A DNA stretch of 64,000 nt from Sphingobium aromaticiconvertens (GCF_037154075.1 NZ_JBANRJ010000001.1:1228501-1292500), one strand, 5' to 3'. Shown: positions 1 to 9,717, counted from the stretch's first letter. The notes: generated by a model from the letters alone, not told the origin. Made by a program: numbers and translations.

Positions 1-3000
1 TCACGGCATTGTGGGTGACGATCAGGTAGCGGGTCGCGGTTTGCGCCACCATCGCGTCGAGCAGGTCGCAGAAGCGTTCGACATTGGCGTCGTCCAGCGG
101 GGCATCCACCTCGTCCAGCACGCAGATCGGCGCAGGATTGGTAAGGAACAGGCCGAATATAAGCGCCACGGCGGTCAGCGCCTGCTCACCACCGGATAAC
201 AGGGTCAGCGCGGACAGCTTTTTGCCCGGTGGCTGGGCCATGATCTCCAGCCCCGCCTCCAGCGGATCGTCGCTGTCGATCAGTTCCAGATGCGCCTGTC
301 CGCCATTGAAAAGGGTAGTGAAAAGACGGCGGAAATGCCCGTCCACCGCCCCGAACGCGGCGAGCAATCGCTGCCGCCCTTCGCGATTGAGGCTGCCGAT
401 GGAGCCGCGCAGCCGATGGATGGCCTGCGTCAATTCCTCGCTTTCGGCCCGGCTGGTCGCCTGCGTCTCCTCCAGATCGGCCAGCTCTTTTGCTGCGACC
501 AGATTGACCGGCCCGATCCGCTCGCGGTCGGCGGACAGGCGATCATGCTCGCCCTGCTCGGTCTGGGCGAGGCGGATGTCGGCGCTGGCAAAGTCCAGCC
601 GCTCGGGCAATAGCGGTGGGGGACATTCAAACCGCTCGCCCGACAGGCGGTTCATCTCCATCCGCCGCTCGTCGGCGGCCTCCGCCCGCGCCGCGGCCCC
701 GGCCCGTGCCTCGCGCGCTTGCGCCAATGTTTCGGCTGCGGTCGCAGCGGTCTGCTCGGCTGTCCGCAGCATATTCTCGGCGTCGTTCTCCGCCTGCCGC
801 GCGGCGTTGGCGGTTTGCGCCAGCGTGCTGCTTTGCGTCGTCAGGTCGGCGATGGCGCTCGCCAGCTTTTCGGGCTGCTCCCCGATGGCGGCGCGTTCTT
901 TTGCGATGTCTTCGCCCCGGCTGGCCATACCAGCAATGCGCTTTGCCGCCTCGCCCGCGCGCCCGCGCCAGCCCTTCGCCTCGCTGTCGGTCGCCGCCAG
1001 CCGCTCGCGGTCGCCCGCCAGCGCACGCTCCGCCATTGCGCGTTCGGCCTGCAACTGCCCGACCCGCGCGCGGGCCTGATCGCTTTGCTGGGACAAGGCT
1101 GCCACCAGCGCGCGCGTTTCGCTACCATCGGGCATAGCGGTGCGGGTTGCCTGCGCCTTGTCATGGTCGGTCGATGCGGCCGTTTGATCGCGGCGTGCCT
1201 CCGCCAACCGTTCCTCGACCGCTTCGCGTCGCCCCGCCAACCGTTCCAGCGCGGTGGCAGATTCGTCCCCAGCGCGAATCGCGGCGCGAAGTTGCTGTTC
1301 GGCCTGCGCCAAGGCGGAGCGCCCGGCGGCCAGAGCCGTGGTAGCCGTGGCCTCGTCCCGTCCGGCGTCCTCCTGCACCGCCTGCGCAGCATCGACGGCC
1401 GTCGCCGCCGCCGGGCGAGCCGCTGCAATCGCCTCCAGGCGGTTGAGCCGGATCAGCCGTTCCGCGGCCGCGGCTCCGCCCTCCGTCGCGACATAACCAT
1501 CCCAGCGCCGCAGGATACCATCCAGCGTCACAAGTCGCTGCCCGACTGCCAGTGGCGGACCCGCATCGACTTGCGCCACGGCGACCTGCGCCAACCGTCG
1601 CGCCAGTTCCGGCGGCGCGGTTACATGATCGGCCAGCGGCGTGCAGCCCTCCGGCACTTGCGGATCACCGGGCAGGGCCGCTGCGCCGCTCCAGCGCTGC
1701 TTGCCCTCCGTACCGATCGGCGCTTCCAGATCATCGCCGAGCGCAGCGGCCAAGGCCCGCTCATAGCCGGGCGCAGCCTTCAACTGGTCGAGTGCGCGGA
1801 GTTTACCCGTCCCGCCACTCTCGACCGCGCGGGTCAGTGCAGCCGCCTCGCTGTCCAGCGCCGCCAGCGTCGCCCGCGCCGATGCGAGTGTAGCCTGCGC
1901 CTCGCCGCGTATGCAGGCAGCATCGGCGCGCGTCGCTTCGGCTGTGCCAATCGCCAGTTCCGCCTCGGCACTCTGTTGGGTTGCTTGCCGTCGCGCCTGC
2001 GCCGCAGCATCGCGCCGGGTTTCCAGCGGAGCGGCATTGGGCAGGGTGGCCGCTTCGCCCTCCAGCCGCTTCACCGCCTGCTCTGCGCGTTCCAGCCGGG
2101 TGCGGGAGGCGGTCAGAGCCGCTTCCGCCACGCGCAGTTCGGCCTGCTCACCCGCCTGCTTCGCCATCGCCCTGGCCAAGTCTAGTTCGGCATCGCGCGC
2201 TTCGTTTTCTGCCATGGATAGCCGTTCGGCAAAGGCGGGCCGGGTCGCCTCGGTTTCGGCGATCCGGGTCTTCAGGCTGGCCGCCTCGCTCGTCAGCCGG
2301 GCGATCGCTTCGGCGGCGTCATGCGCCAGTGATCCTTCACGCGCGCGGTCTTCCTCCAGTCTGGCGGCCTGCGCGGTCAGGTCAACCAAGCGGCGCACTG
2401 CTGCGTCGCGCTCGGTACCCAGCGCGCTCAGTCGGTGATTGGCTTCGCTTGCGGCATCGCGCGTCGCCTGCGCCTGCGTCCGGCGCTCCGCCAGAGTCTG
2501 CACGGCGGCTTGCGCGTAAGCGGCGGCGGCCATTTGCGCTTCCTGTGCGGCTGCGACTGCGGTTTCCGCTGCCTTCGCTTCGGCCCGCGCGGCATCGGCA
2601 CTCGCCGCAGCCTCGCGCCAGCGGGCAAAGATCACGCGCGCTTCGGCGACCCGTATCTCCTGCGACAGGCGGATATAGCGCTCCGCCGCCTTGGCCTGCC
2701 GCCGCAGCGCATTGGCGCGCACGTCCATGTCGGCCAGTATCTCGTCCAGCCGGGAAAGGTTCGTCTCGGCCGCGCGCAGCTTCTGTTCGGCATCCCGGCG
2801 CCGCACATGCAGGCCCGCGATGCCGGCGGCTTCCTCCAGCATCGCGCGCCGTTCCTGCGGGCGGGCGGCGATGACGGCGGCGATCTTCCCCTGACTGACC
2901 AGTGCCGGACTGTGCGCACCGGTCGCGGCGTCGGCGAAGACCAGCGCAATGTCCTTGGCGCGCACGTCGCGGCCATTGGCGCGATAGGCACTACCCGCGC

Positions 3001-3334
3001 CGCGCTCGATCCGGCGCATCACCTCCACTTCGCCATCGGCGCCGACATCGACGGCGGAGAAAAGTTCGCCCTGTTCCTGCATCGTCAGCAGCGACACTTC
3101 GGCAAAGTCGCGTTGCGGCCGGGTGGCGGTGCCGGCGAAGATCACATCCTCCATGCCGCCGCCGCGCATCGATTTGGCGCTGGCTTCGCCCATCACCCAG
3201 CGGATGGCTTCCAGCAGGTTGGACTTGCCGCAGCCATTGGGGCCGACGATGCCGGTCAGGCCCGGCTCGATCCGCAATTCGGTCGCGTCGACGAAGCTTT
3301 TGAAGCCGGAAAGCTTGAGGCGCTTTATCTGCAT
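1..3334 (-). CDS. smc: Chromosome segregation ATPase SMC (3' end outside window)
   Basis: Structural maintenance of chromosomes ATPase, which compacts and segregates DNA as a dimer. The reverse strand reads MQIKRLKLSGFKSFV and then Walker A GPNGCGKSN near residue 35. About 1,111 codons are visible. A long Ala/Glu/Gln/Arg-rich coiled coil is split by a hinge near the middle. The C-terminal head has the ABC signature LSGGEQAL and Walker B ICVLDEVDAPLD, and translation is still open at YLIVTHNAV at the window edge. SMC proteins of this group have about 1,150 residues, so only some tens of codons are missing. It is the last gene in the leftward cluster dciA, two dsbA-like genes, smc. The identification is certain. 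Confidence 0.97.
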   Translation of the reverse strand, partial: MQIKRLKLSGFKSFVDATELRIEPGLTGIVGPNGCGKSNLLEAIRWVMGEASAKSMRGGGMEDVIFAGTATRPQRDFAEVSLLTMQEQGELFSAVDVGADGEVEVMRRIERGAGSAYRANGRDVRAKDIALVFADAATGAHSPALVSQGKIAAVIAARPQERRAMLEEAAGIAGLHVRRRDAEQKLRAAETNLSRLDEILADMDVRANALRRQAKAAERYIRLSQEIRVAEARVIFARWREAAASADAARAEAKAAETAVAAAQEAQMAAAAYAQAAVQTLAERRTQAQATRDAASEANHRLSALGTERDAAVRRLVDLTAQAARLEEDRAREGSLAHDAAEAIARLTSEAASLKTRIAETEATRPAFAERLSMAENEARDAELDLARAMAKQAGEQAELRVAEAALTASRTRLERAEQAVKRLEGEAATLPNAAPLETRRDAAAQARRQATQQSAEAELAIGTAEATRADAACIRGEAQATLASARATLAALDSEAAALTRAVESGGTGKLRALDQLKAAPGYERALAAALGDDLEAPIGTEGKQRWSGAAALPGDPQVPEGCTPLADHVTAPPELARRLAQVAVAQVDAGPPLAVGQRLVTLDGILRRWDGYVATEGGAAAAERLIRLNRLEAIAAARPAAATAVDAAQAVQEDAGRDEATATTALAAGRSALAQAEQQLRAAIRAGDESATALERLAGRREAVEERLAEARRDQTAASTDHDKAQATRTAMPDGSETRALVAALSQQSDQARARVGQLQAERAMAERALAGDRERLAATDSEAKGWRGRAGEAAKRIAGMASRGEDIAKERAAIGEQPEKLASAIADLTTQSSTLAQTANAARQAENDAENMLRTAEQTAATAAETLAQAREARAGAAARAEAADERRMEMNRLSGERFECPPPLLPERLDFASADIRLAQTEQGEHDRLSADRERIGPVNLVAAKELADLEETQATSRAESEELTQAIHRLRGSIGSLNREGRQRLLAAFGAVDGHFRRLFTTLFNGGQAHLELIDSDDPLEAGLEIMAQPPGKKLSALTLLSGGEQALTAVALIFGLFLTNPAPICVLDEVDAPLDDANVERFCDLLDAMVAQTATRYLIVTHNAV

Positions 3335-3426
3335 GGGATCGTGCGCGCCCGGAAGAGGCCCGCAAAACGCAGGATCGCCGCGTCAGCAGCGCAAGGAATC
3401 AGGCAGGAGTGGCCCCCCCGAGCCAA

Positions 3427-4179
3427 TCAGATCCCCGCTTCCTTCAGCTTCGCCTTCACGATCGGCCAGGTCGTGGCATTGTCGACCAGCACGCCATTGA
3501 TAAGGAAGCTGGGCGTACCGGTGATCTGATAATCGGCATTGGCCTTTTCCACGCCCTTGGCCAGTGTCTCGGCCGCCTTGGTGTCGCCCAGGCACTGTTT
3601 CGCCTGATCCTCCGCGATGCCGCGCTGCTTGGCATAATCGATCAGGCCAACTGCGGTCGCCAGACGGGTGAAGCGTTCGGCAGGCGGTGCGGCCATCGTC
3701 GCCTGATAGGCCTGATCGCCCATCGCCTGCGCCTTTTCAAACAGGCTGTTCTGATAGCCGAAAAACTGCTCGGACAACGGATAGAAAATATCCTTGCCGC
3801 CGCAGCGGGCCAGCAGCGCCGTCGCCATGTCCATCGGATCGCGGACATAGTTGCGGAACTCAAAGCTCATCTTGCCGCTGTTGACGATGTCGCGGATCTC
3901 GGGACTCGCGCTTTCGGAAAAATCGCGGCAGTGGCTGCATGTGTAGGAGCCATATTCGACGAGCCGTATTTTCGCCTGTGGATTGCCCATGACGAAATGA
4001 CCATCGGGGGTCTGGTTGATCGTTTCGGCCCAGTTGGTACCCGCCGGGGCCGCGACCGCGGCGACCGGCTCGCCGGTGGGAGCGGCGGGCTTGTCACCCT
4101 CCTTGCCGCAGGCGGCGAGCGCGAGGGGAAGGGCGATAAGGGCCAGGGTGGTAAAGGCTGGAACAGGCTTCAGTTTCAT
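3427..4179 (-). CDS. DsbA-family thiol:disulfide oxidoreductase, predicted lipoprotein
   Basis: Thioredoxin-fold oxidoreductase (DsbA/DSBA-like, Thioredoxin_4 type), 250 aa. The chosen ATG gives a lipoprotein signal ending LALAAC with Cys24 as lipid anchor. The upstream extension in the same frame has no signal character. The active site is CSHC (residues 81-84) in YGSYTCSHCRDF, and the cis-Pro loop lies in TGTPSFLING. It probably acts in the periplasm, attached to a membrane, on protein thiols. It follows a second dsbA-like gene with the same CSHC motif, separated by 73 bp, so the two look like a tandem duplication. Partners and redox direction cannot be read from the sequence. Confidence 0.9.
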   Translation of the reverse strand: MKLKPVPAFTTLALIALPLALAACGKEGDKPAAPTGEPVAAVAAPAGTNWAETINQTPDGHFVMGNPQAKIRLVEYGSYTCSHCRDFSESASPEIRDIVNSGKMSFEFRNYVRDPMDMATALLARCGGKDIFYPLSEQFFGYQNSLFEKAQAMGDQAYQATMAAPPAERFTRLATAVGLIDYAKQRGIAEDQAKQCLGDTKAAETLAKGVEKANADYQITGTPSFLINGVLVDNATTWPIVKAKLKEAGI

Positions 4180-4252
4180 GAGAATGATCTTGGCTCCGAT
4201 GGATGTCAGGGCTTTTAGTTTACTTACGAGCGCCCGGCAATGCGGCGCAAGT

Positions 4253-4921
4253 CTACTTGGGGCCGCCCGGCAATGCGGCGCGGAGCGCGTCCCAGGTCGC
4301 ACCATCGACCAGCTTGCCGTTGACGGTGAAGCCCGGTGTGCCCGTGATCTTCACCTGCTTCCAGGCTTCGTTGGTCATGGCGAGGATATGTTTCATCGCC
4401 GCCGGGTCACCGATGCACTGGTCCAGTTGCTGTGGAGTAAAACCGCGTTTGCCCATCAGCGTGTAGAGGCCGGTCTTCTGGCCGATGTCGCGCAGGGCCG
4501 GGATCTGTTCGGCAGGCTTGGTTCCCTGCGCGTCATACGCCTCGACCTGGGGCATCCAGCCATCCTGATTGGCGAACAGCGCTTCATGATTGCCAAAGAA
4601 GCGGGCCGTGCCGCCACAGCGCGCCAGCAGCGCGGCGGTCAGATCATATTTGTCGCGCACGGCGTTGCGCGCTTCCACGCTGACCTTGCCGCCCTTCACA
4701 TAGTCGGCCTTCAACGGCGCGCTCGCCTCGCCCACGAAATGGGCGCAATGGCTGCACGTATAGCTCACATATTCGACTATTTTGGTCGGTGCGGCCGGAT
4801 TGCCCATCCTGTGGCCGCCGATCGGGGAGAGGGCGACACGTGATGCCCAATCGATTGCGGGGGCCGCGACCAGCGCGACTGGTAGGGCAAGAAGAGCAAG
4901 GGGCAGAAGCAGCTTTTTCAT
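4253..4921 (-). CDS. DsbA-family thiol:disulfide oxidoreductase, secreted
   Basis: Second DsbA-like protein, 222 aa. The start gives a Sec signal peptide (MKKLLLPLALLALPVALVAA). The active site CSHC (residues 56-59) is in YVSYTCSHCAHF, and the cis-Pro loop is TGTPGFTVNG. It shares the order VEY.SYTCSHC, ARN.VRD, ALLARCGG with its downstream neighbour, so they are paralogues. This one has a cleavable signal instead of a lipobox. The gene begins 46 bp after the dciA stop and is likely co-transcribed with dciA and smc. Tandem DsbA-like genes upstream of smc are, as I recall, common in sphingomonads. Confidence 0.9.
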   Translation of the reverse strand: MKKLLLPLALLALPVALVAAPAIDWASRVALSPIGGHRMGNPAAPTKIVEYVSYTCSHCAHFVGEASAPLKADYVKGGKVSVEARNAVRDKYDLTAALLARCGGTARFFGNHEALFANQDGWMPQVEAYDAQGTKPAEQIPALRDIGQKTGLYTLMGKRGFTPQQLDQCIGDPAAMKHILAMTNEAWKQVKITGTPGFTVNGKLVDGATWDALRAALPGGPK

Positions 4922-4967
4922 GGGAGGTCGTCCGCTAGAGGCTTGGGCATGAACGGGGGCCGAATGA

Positions 4968-5510
4968 TCAGCCGATCTTGGGCAGTCCGCTGGAATTGGC
5001 AAGCCCCTGCGCCAGCGATTCGAGCACCGCGCGCAATTCCGGGTCGCCAATGTCGCGCAGCGAATCGCCCAGTTCCACCGGCAGGGGTTTGAGGTTGCGG
5101 GGCGGGGGCCGCCGTTCGGGGCTGGTGGGTGTGATTTCGCCCTGTCGCATCGCCACTTTGGCGACCGCGGCATAGCCGAAGAAACGGTTCACCCGCTCGA
5201 TAATGTCGGGCAGCATATGCTGGACCATCGGCGCATGGCCACTCATCACCGTCAGTTGCAGCGTGCCGCCCGCCTTTTTCCCGACAGGGAAGCGGATCGA
5301 TTCGGGGCAGCTTATGTCGGAATAATTTTTCCCGACAATATCGGCCCAGCGTGTCACGATGCTTGACTGGACGAAGCCGAATTTGCGGAAGGCCGCCCGG
5401 CCAATTTCCGGCATAAGGTCGGCGATGGCGCGCGGTGCGCCGATACGCGGACGCTCTGCGGCGGCCCCCTTGCGGGTCGGCTTTTTCTTTGGGTCGGGGC
5501 GTTCCGTCAT
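4968..5510 (-). CDS. DciA/DUF721 family protein (helicase loader type)
   Basis: 180 aa, with the DUF721 core around residues 30-130: AFRKFGFVQSSIVTRWADIVG and LQLTVMSGHAPMVQHMLPDIIERVNRFFGY. DUF721 proteins are now called DciA and interact with the replicative helicase DnaB in most bacteria that lack DnaC. The N-terminus is Lys/Arg/Pro-rich and probably disordered. It is the first gene of the leftward cluster ending in smc and is divergent from mutY with 26 bp between the starts, so the two promoters must overlap or lie inside the neighbouring gene. The family call is firm. The helicase-loading role is from family knowledge. Confidence 0.85.
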   Translation of the reverse strand: MTERPDPKKKPTRKGAAAERPRIGAPRAIADLMPEIGRAAFRKFGFVQSSIVTRWADIVGKNYSDISCPESIRFPVGKKAGGTLQLTVMSGHAPMVQHMLPDIIERVNRFFGYAAVAKVAMRQGEITPTSPERRPPPRNLKPLPVELGDSLRDIGDPELRAVLESLAQGLANSSGLPKIG

Positions 5511-5536
5511 GCGTTGCTTAATGGCATAGCGCGGCC

Positions 5537-6607
5537 ATGCCCGTCGAGACGCCCCGATCGAAAATAGCTGATCCGAACATAGCAGTAGATCTGCTCGCGC
5601 ATTATGACGTCCATGCCCGAACGCTGCCTTGGCGCGCGCAACCGGGCGCGAATGCCACCGATCCCTATCGGGTCTGGCTGTCGGAGGTGATGCTGCAGCA
5701 AACGACGGTGGCCGCCGTCCGCCCCTATTTTGAGGCCTTCACGCAGCGCTGGCCATCGGTCGAGTCGCTCGCCGCCGCACCCGACGCCGATGTCATGGCC
5801 GCATGGGCAGGCCTTGGCTATTATGCGCGGGCGCGTAATCTGCTGGCCTGCGCTCGCGCAGTAGCGGGCGAGCATGGCGGTGTCTTTCCCGATACGGAGG
5901 AAGGATTGCGCGCCTTGCCGGGGGTCGGCGTCTATACCGCCGCCGCCGTTGCGGCGATCGCCTTTGGTCGTCGTGCGGTCGTGGTCGATGCTAATGTGGA
6001 ACGGGTGGTCGCCCGGCTATTCGCGATTACGACGCCGATGCCAGCCGCGCGCACCGAAATTCGCGCCGCCACGGAGACGATCACGCCGGACGCGCGGGCA
6101 GGGGATTTCGCGCAGGCGATGATGGATCTGGGCGCGACCATCTGCACCGTGCGGGCGCCCGCCTGCGGCATATGTCCGCTGCGGCTCGATTGCGCGGCGG
6201 TCCGCACCGCCGATCCCGCCGCTTTTCCGGTGAAGGCGCCGAAAAAGGTCCGGCCCCATCGGCTGGGTCATGGCTGGTGGATGGAGCGCGACGGGAAATT
6301 GTGGCTGATCCGCCGCCCGGACAAGGGGCTGCTGGGCGGAATGCGCGCCTTGCCCTCGTCGGACTGGAGCGCCACGCCCGATGCCGCGCCGCCCCTGTCT
6401 GCCGACTGGAGAACCGTGGATCAGCCCATTTCCCACATCTTCACGCATTTCGCGCTGGCATTGACGGTCCATCATGCCCATCTGGATGGATCAGCCGATC
6501 CTGCGGGGGAAGGCGAATGGTGGCCGATCGACAGGCTGGGCGACGCGGGGCTTCCCACCCTGTTCCGCCGTGCAGCCGATGCCGTGATCGCCGACAGGAA
6601 AGGATGA
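5537..6607 (+). CDS. mutY: A/G-specific adenine DNA glycosylase MutY
   Basis: Removes adenine mispaired with 8-oxoguanine, 356 aa. Catalytic Glu50 is in WLSEVMLQQT. The helix-hairpin-helix is LPGVGVYTA (about 128-136), followed by catalytic Asp151 in VVVDANVERV. The [4Fe-4S] cysteines are C203, C210, C213 and C219 with C-x6-C-x2-C-x5-C spacing. The C-terminal third is the NUDIX-like domain that senses 8-oxoG. The stop overlaps the nudC start (ATGA), so the two are translationally coupled. The divergent neighbour dciA starts 26 bp away. Confidence 0.96.
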   Translation: MPVETPRSKIADPNIAVDLLAHYDVHARTLPWRAQPGANATDPYRVWLSEVMLQQTTVAAVRPYFEAFTQRWPSVESLAAAPDADVMAAWAGLGYYARARNLLACARAVAGEHGGVFPDTEEGLRALPGVGVYTAAAVAAIAFGRRAVVVDANVERVVARLFAITTPMPAARTEIRAATETITPDARAGDFAQAMMDLGATICTVRAPACGICPLRLDCAAVRTADPAAFPVKAPKKVRPHRLGHGWWMERDGKLWLIRRPDKGLLGGMRALPSSDWSATPDAAPPLSADWRTVDQPISHIFTHFALALTVHHAHLDGSADPAGEGEWWPIDRLGDAGLPTLFRRAADAVIADRKG

Positions 6608-7500
6608 GGATGCCGCATAGTCTGCCGGGCTTCGTGGGTGGGACGCTTGATCGTGCCGACCATGTCCGTACTAATCCGAACCTGCTGACCCAGGCCTTCG
6701 GCTATAGCAAGGCATGCCGATTGGTGCTGGAAGGACTGGAGCCGGTCGAGGCGAACGGCCTGCTTGCCACGCAGGCGCTGCCGCCCGGCGCGATGCTGGA
6801 TGACCATGTGCTGCTGGGGGTCGATGGCGACCGGCCGATCTTCGTGACCCTCGCCACCGACGTGCCCCACGCCGGGGCGCATTCGCCTGCCGTCTGGGCG
6901 CTTGCGGGGCATTTGCCGCCCGACCAGCTCGCCCTCTACGGCACGGCGCGCAGCCTGATCGACTGGCATGCGCGTCATGGCTTTTGTTCGACTTGCGGAT
7001 CGCCGACAACGCCCGCCAAGGGCGGCTGGCAGCGTAGTTGCGGCACTTGCAACGCAGAGCATTTTCCGCGTGTCGATCCCGTCACCATCATGCTGGCCGA
7101 GCATCAAGGGCGTATCCTGCTTGGCCGTCAGCCGCGTTTCCCGGCCGGTCGCTATTCCGCGTTGGCGGGCTTCGTCGAGCCGGGCGAGACGATCGAGGAA
7201 GCCGTCGCCCGCGAATTGTGGGAAGAGGCCGGGATTACCGTTCACTCGGTCCGCTATGTCATGAGCCAGCCCTGGCCCTTCCCTTCCTCGCTAATGATCG
7301 CTTGCATCGCGCAGACAGATGACGACGCGCTGACGCTGGACCAGACCGAGATTGAGGACGCCTTCTGGTGCGATGCGGCAGGGGTGCGCGCGGCGCTGGC
7401 CGGTGCGCCGGACGCGCCTTTCATTGCGCCGCCACCGATGGCGGTCGCCTATCATCTGCTGACCCACTGGCTGGAACGGATCGACGGAGTCAGCGAATGA
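6604..7500 (+). CDS. nudC: NAD(H) pyrophosphatase / NAD-RNA decapping hydrolase NudC
   Basis: Hydrolyses NADH to NMNH and AMP; the family also removes NAD caps from RNA 5' ends. 298 aa. The start is the ATG overlapping the mutY stop. A four-cysteine zinc site is visible (C128, C131, C146, C149), followed by the Nudix box GFVEPGETIEEAVARELWEE (about 189-208). SQPWPFPSS (221-229) is the NudC-specific signature that separates this family from other Nudix hydrolases. Length and domain order are normal. Confidence 0.95.
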   Translation: MRMPHSLPGFVGGTLDRADHVRTNPNLLTQAFGYSKACRLVLEGLEPVEANGLLATQALPPGAMLDDHVLLGVDGDRPIFVTLATDVPHAGAHSPAVWALAGHLPPDQLALYGTARSLIDWHARHGFCSTCGSPTTPAKGGWQRSCGTCNAEHFPRVDPVTIMLAEHQGRILLGRQPRFPAGRYSALAGFVEPGETIEEAVARELWEEAGITVHSVRYVMSQPWPFPSSLMIACIAQTDDDALTLDQTEIEDAFWCDAAGVRAALAGAPDAPFIAPPPMAVAYHLLTHWLERIDGVSE

Positions 7501-7575
7501 TGTGTGCATTGCACCCCCGATCTCCAGCGCGTAAGGCGCTGGGCCTTCCCACGCCCAAGGATATAATGACCCGCC

Positions 7576-8928
7576 ATGCTCAGCCTTGAAGACGCACAGC
7601 AACGCGCCGAAGATTTGGTCGGCGCAGCGCGCAAGGCAGGCGCGGATGCGGCCGACGCCCTCTATGTCTGCAACGCCTCCACCAATGTGTCGGTGCGCCT
7701 TGGCCAGTTGGAGGATGTCGAACGGTCGGAAGGCGAGGAAATCGGCCTGCGCGTCTTCGTCGGCCAGCGCTCTGCGACTATTTCGGCGTCCGACATGAAC
7801 CCGGTCACGCTGGCGACGCTGGTCGACCGCTGCGTGGCGATGGCGCGGGAGGCGCCCGAAGATCCCTATGCGGGCCTTGCGCCCGAAGACCGGCTGATGC
7901 GCAAACGCGCCAGCGGCCTGGGACTGGATCTGGCCGACGAAGAAGAGCCGGAGCCTGCGACCCTGCGCGAGCGGGCGATGATCGCGGAGGATGCGGCGCG
8001 CGGCGTGCCCGGCATCACCAACAGCGAAGGCGGCGGCGCGTCGAATGGGCGCAGTCAGATCGCGCTTGTCACCAGCCATGGTTTTGCGGGCAGCTATGCC
8101 GCGACCTCGCATTCTACCTATGCGAGCGTGCTCGCGGGCACCGGCTCGGACATGCAGCGTGACTATGCCAGCCATTCGGTGCGGCATCTGGAAGATCTGG
8201 ACGACCCCGAGGCGATCGGCGTGCGTGCGGGCCAGCGCGCTGTCTCTCGGCTCAACCCGGTCAAGGTGCCCAGCGGGGTCATGCCGGTCGTGTTCGATCC
8301 GCGCGTAGGATCGGGGCTGGTCGGTCATCTCATCAGCGGTATCGTCGGCCCGGCCATCGCCCGCCGGTCGAGCTTCCTGCTCGACAGTCTGGGCGAGGCG
8401 TTGTTCGACGCCAGCGTCACCATCATCGACAATCCATTGCTGGTCCGTGGTCTGCGCTCCCGCCCATTCGATGGCGAAGGCCTGCCGACCGAGCGTCGCG
8501 CGCTTATCGAGATGGGTGTGCTGACGGGCTGGCTGATGGACAGCGCCTCGGCCCGCCAACTGGGTCTGGAGCCCACGGGCCATGCCAGTCGCGGGACCAG
8601 CGGTGCGCCCGGTGCGGGGATCACCAACGTCCATATGGAACCGGGCACGATCAGTCCGGGCGAGTTGATGGCCGATGTCAAGCACGGCCTCTACGTTACC
8701 GAACTGATCGGCATGGGCGTTAATACCGTTACCGGCGATTATAGTCGGGGGGCGTCCGGCTTCCTCATTGAAAATGGCGCGGTGGTGCAGGCGGTGTCGG
8801 AAATCACCATCGCCGGCTCACTCAAGGAGATGTTCCGCAATCTGGTGCCCGCAAGCGACCTTTCCTTCCGCTATGCGATGAATGTACCGACGCTGCGGAT
8901 CGACGGGATGACCATTGCCGGGGCCTGA
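7576..8928 (+). CDS. pmbA: TldE/PmbA-type metallopeptidase subunit
   Basis: 450 aa member of the TldD/PmbA (U62) family. TldD and TldE form a heterodimeric protease that processes small peptides, and PmbA is the partner without the HExxH metal site. No HExxH is present here. Family features include the N-terminal SEGEEIGLRVFVGQRSA block, FDPRVGSGLVGHLISGIVGPA in the middle and the C-terminal VTGDYSRGASGFLIENG block. The next gene starts before its stop (14-bp overlap), so it is co-translated with the cysQ-like phosphatase. tldD is not in the window. Confidence 0.9.
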   Translation: MLSLEDAQQRAEDLVGAARKAGADAADALYVCNASTNVSVRLGQLEDVERSEGEEIGLRVFVGQRSATISASDMNPVTLATLVDRCVAMAREAPEDPYAGLAPEDRLMRKRASGLGLDLADEEEPEPATLRERAMIAEDAARGVPGITNSEGGGASNGRSQIALVTSHGFAGSYAATSHSTYASVLAGTGSDMQRDYASHSVRHLEDLDDPEAIGVRAGQRAVSRLNPVKVPSGVMPVVFDPRVGSGLVGHLISGIVGPAIARRSSFLLDSLGEALFDASVTIIDNPLLVRGLRSRPFDGEGLPTERRALIEMGVLTGWLMDSASARQLGLEPTGHASRGTSGAPGAGITNVHMEPGTISPGELMADVKHGLYVTELIGMGVNTVTGDYSRGASGFLIENGAVVQAVSEITIAGSLKEMFRNLVPASDLSFRYAMNVPTLRIDGMTIAGA

Positions 8929-9712
8929 TGCCCAACTGCGCGCGATGGTTGCCGCTGTCTCGGAGGCTGCGGACCATGCCCTGACGCTGTGGGCGGGGGG
9001 CGAGACGACCGTGCGGCGCTGGGAAAAGACCCCCGGCGAAATGGTGTGCGAGGCGGATCTGGAGGTGAATACGCTGCTGCGCGAGCGGTTGTCCGCCATC
9101 GATCCGGAGGCGGGCTGGCTGTCGGAAGAGACCGCTGACACCGTGCATCGCCTGGACCTGCCACGCGTCTGGGTGGTCGATCCGATCGACGGCACGCGCG
9201 ATTATCTGCGCGGGCGGGCGGGTTGGGCGGTGTCGGTCGCGCTGGTTGAGGAGGGACGCGTGCGCCTGGCTGTGCTTGCCGCGCCTGCGCGTAACGAATT
9301 GTGGATCGCGCAGGCGGGGCAGGGTGCGACACGCAACGGTCGACCGCTCATCGCCAGCAGTCGCATGGCGCTGCCCGGCGCGCGCGTTCCGGCCGACCAG
9401 TTGCCTCGCGTCGACAGCGATCTGGTCGCTGTGGAAAAGCCCAACAGCATTGCGCTGCGCATGGCGATGGTTGCGGCGGATGACGCCGACCTGGTTGCCA
9501 CCATCCGCTGGGGCAATGAGTGGGACATTGCGGCGGCGGCTCTGATCGCATGGGAGGCCGGTGCCCGCGTTACCGATGCGCTGGGCGCACCGCTGGCGTT
9601 CAACCGGCCAAAGCCCACCGCCTTTGGCATATTATGCTGCGCGCCCGGCATTCATGCCGCCGCCGTCGAACGGCTGGAAGGCCGCACGCGGGATTTGCTG
9701 AAGCGCGAATAG
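8915..9712 (+). CDS. Inositol-monophosphatase family protein, CysQ-like
   Basis: Mg-dependent phosphatase of the IMPase superfamily, 265 aa. Metal ligands are visible in WLSEET (E71, E72) and WVVDPIDGTRDYL (D89, D92), and the C-terminal WDIAAAALIAWEAGARVTD block is typical. The likely substrate is 3'-phosphoadenosine 5'-phosphate (CysQ), but IMPase or histidinol-phosphatase activity cannot be excluded. The start used is a TTG inside pmbA with GGGAT seven bases upstream. The first in-frame ATG is at 8945 and lacks a ribosome binding site. Confidence 0.85.
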   Translation: MPGPDAQLRAMVAAVSEAADHALTLWAGGETTVRRWEKTPGEMVCEADLEVNTLLRERLSAIDPEAGWLSEETADTVHRLDLPRVWVVDPIDGTRDYLRGRAGWAVSVALVEEGRVRLAVLAAPARNELWIAQAGQGATRNGRPLIASSRMALPGARVPADQLPRVDSDLVAVEKPNSIALRMAMVAADDADLVATIRWGNEWDIAAAALIAWEAGARVTDALGAPLAFNRPKPTAFGILCCAPGIHAAAVERLEGRTRDLLKRE

Positions 9713-9717
9713 CCGGT

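Noticed and set aside
719..2185. 488-codon frame on the plus strand over smc
   Set aside because: smc is intact on the other strand with all ATPase motifs; the frame is a compositional artefact of the coiled-coil region.
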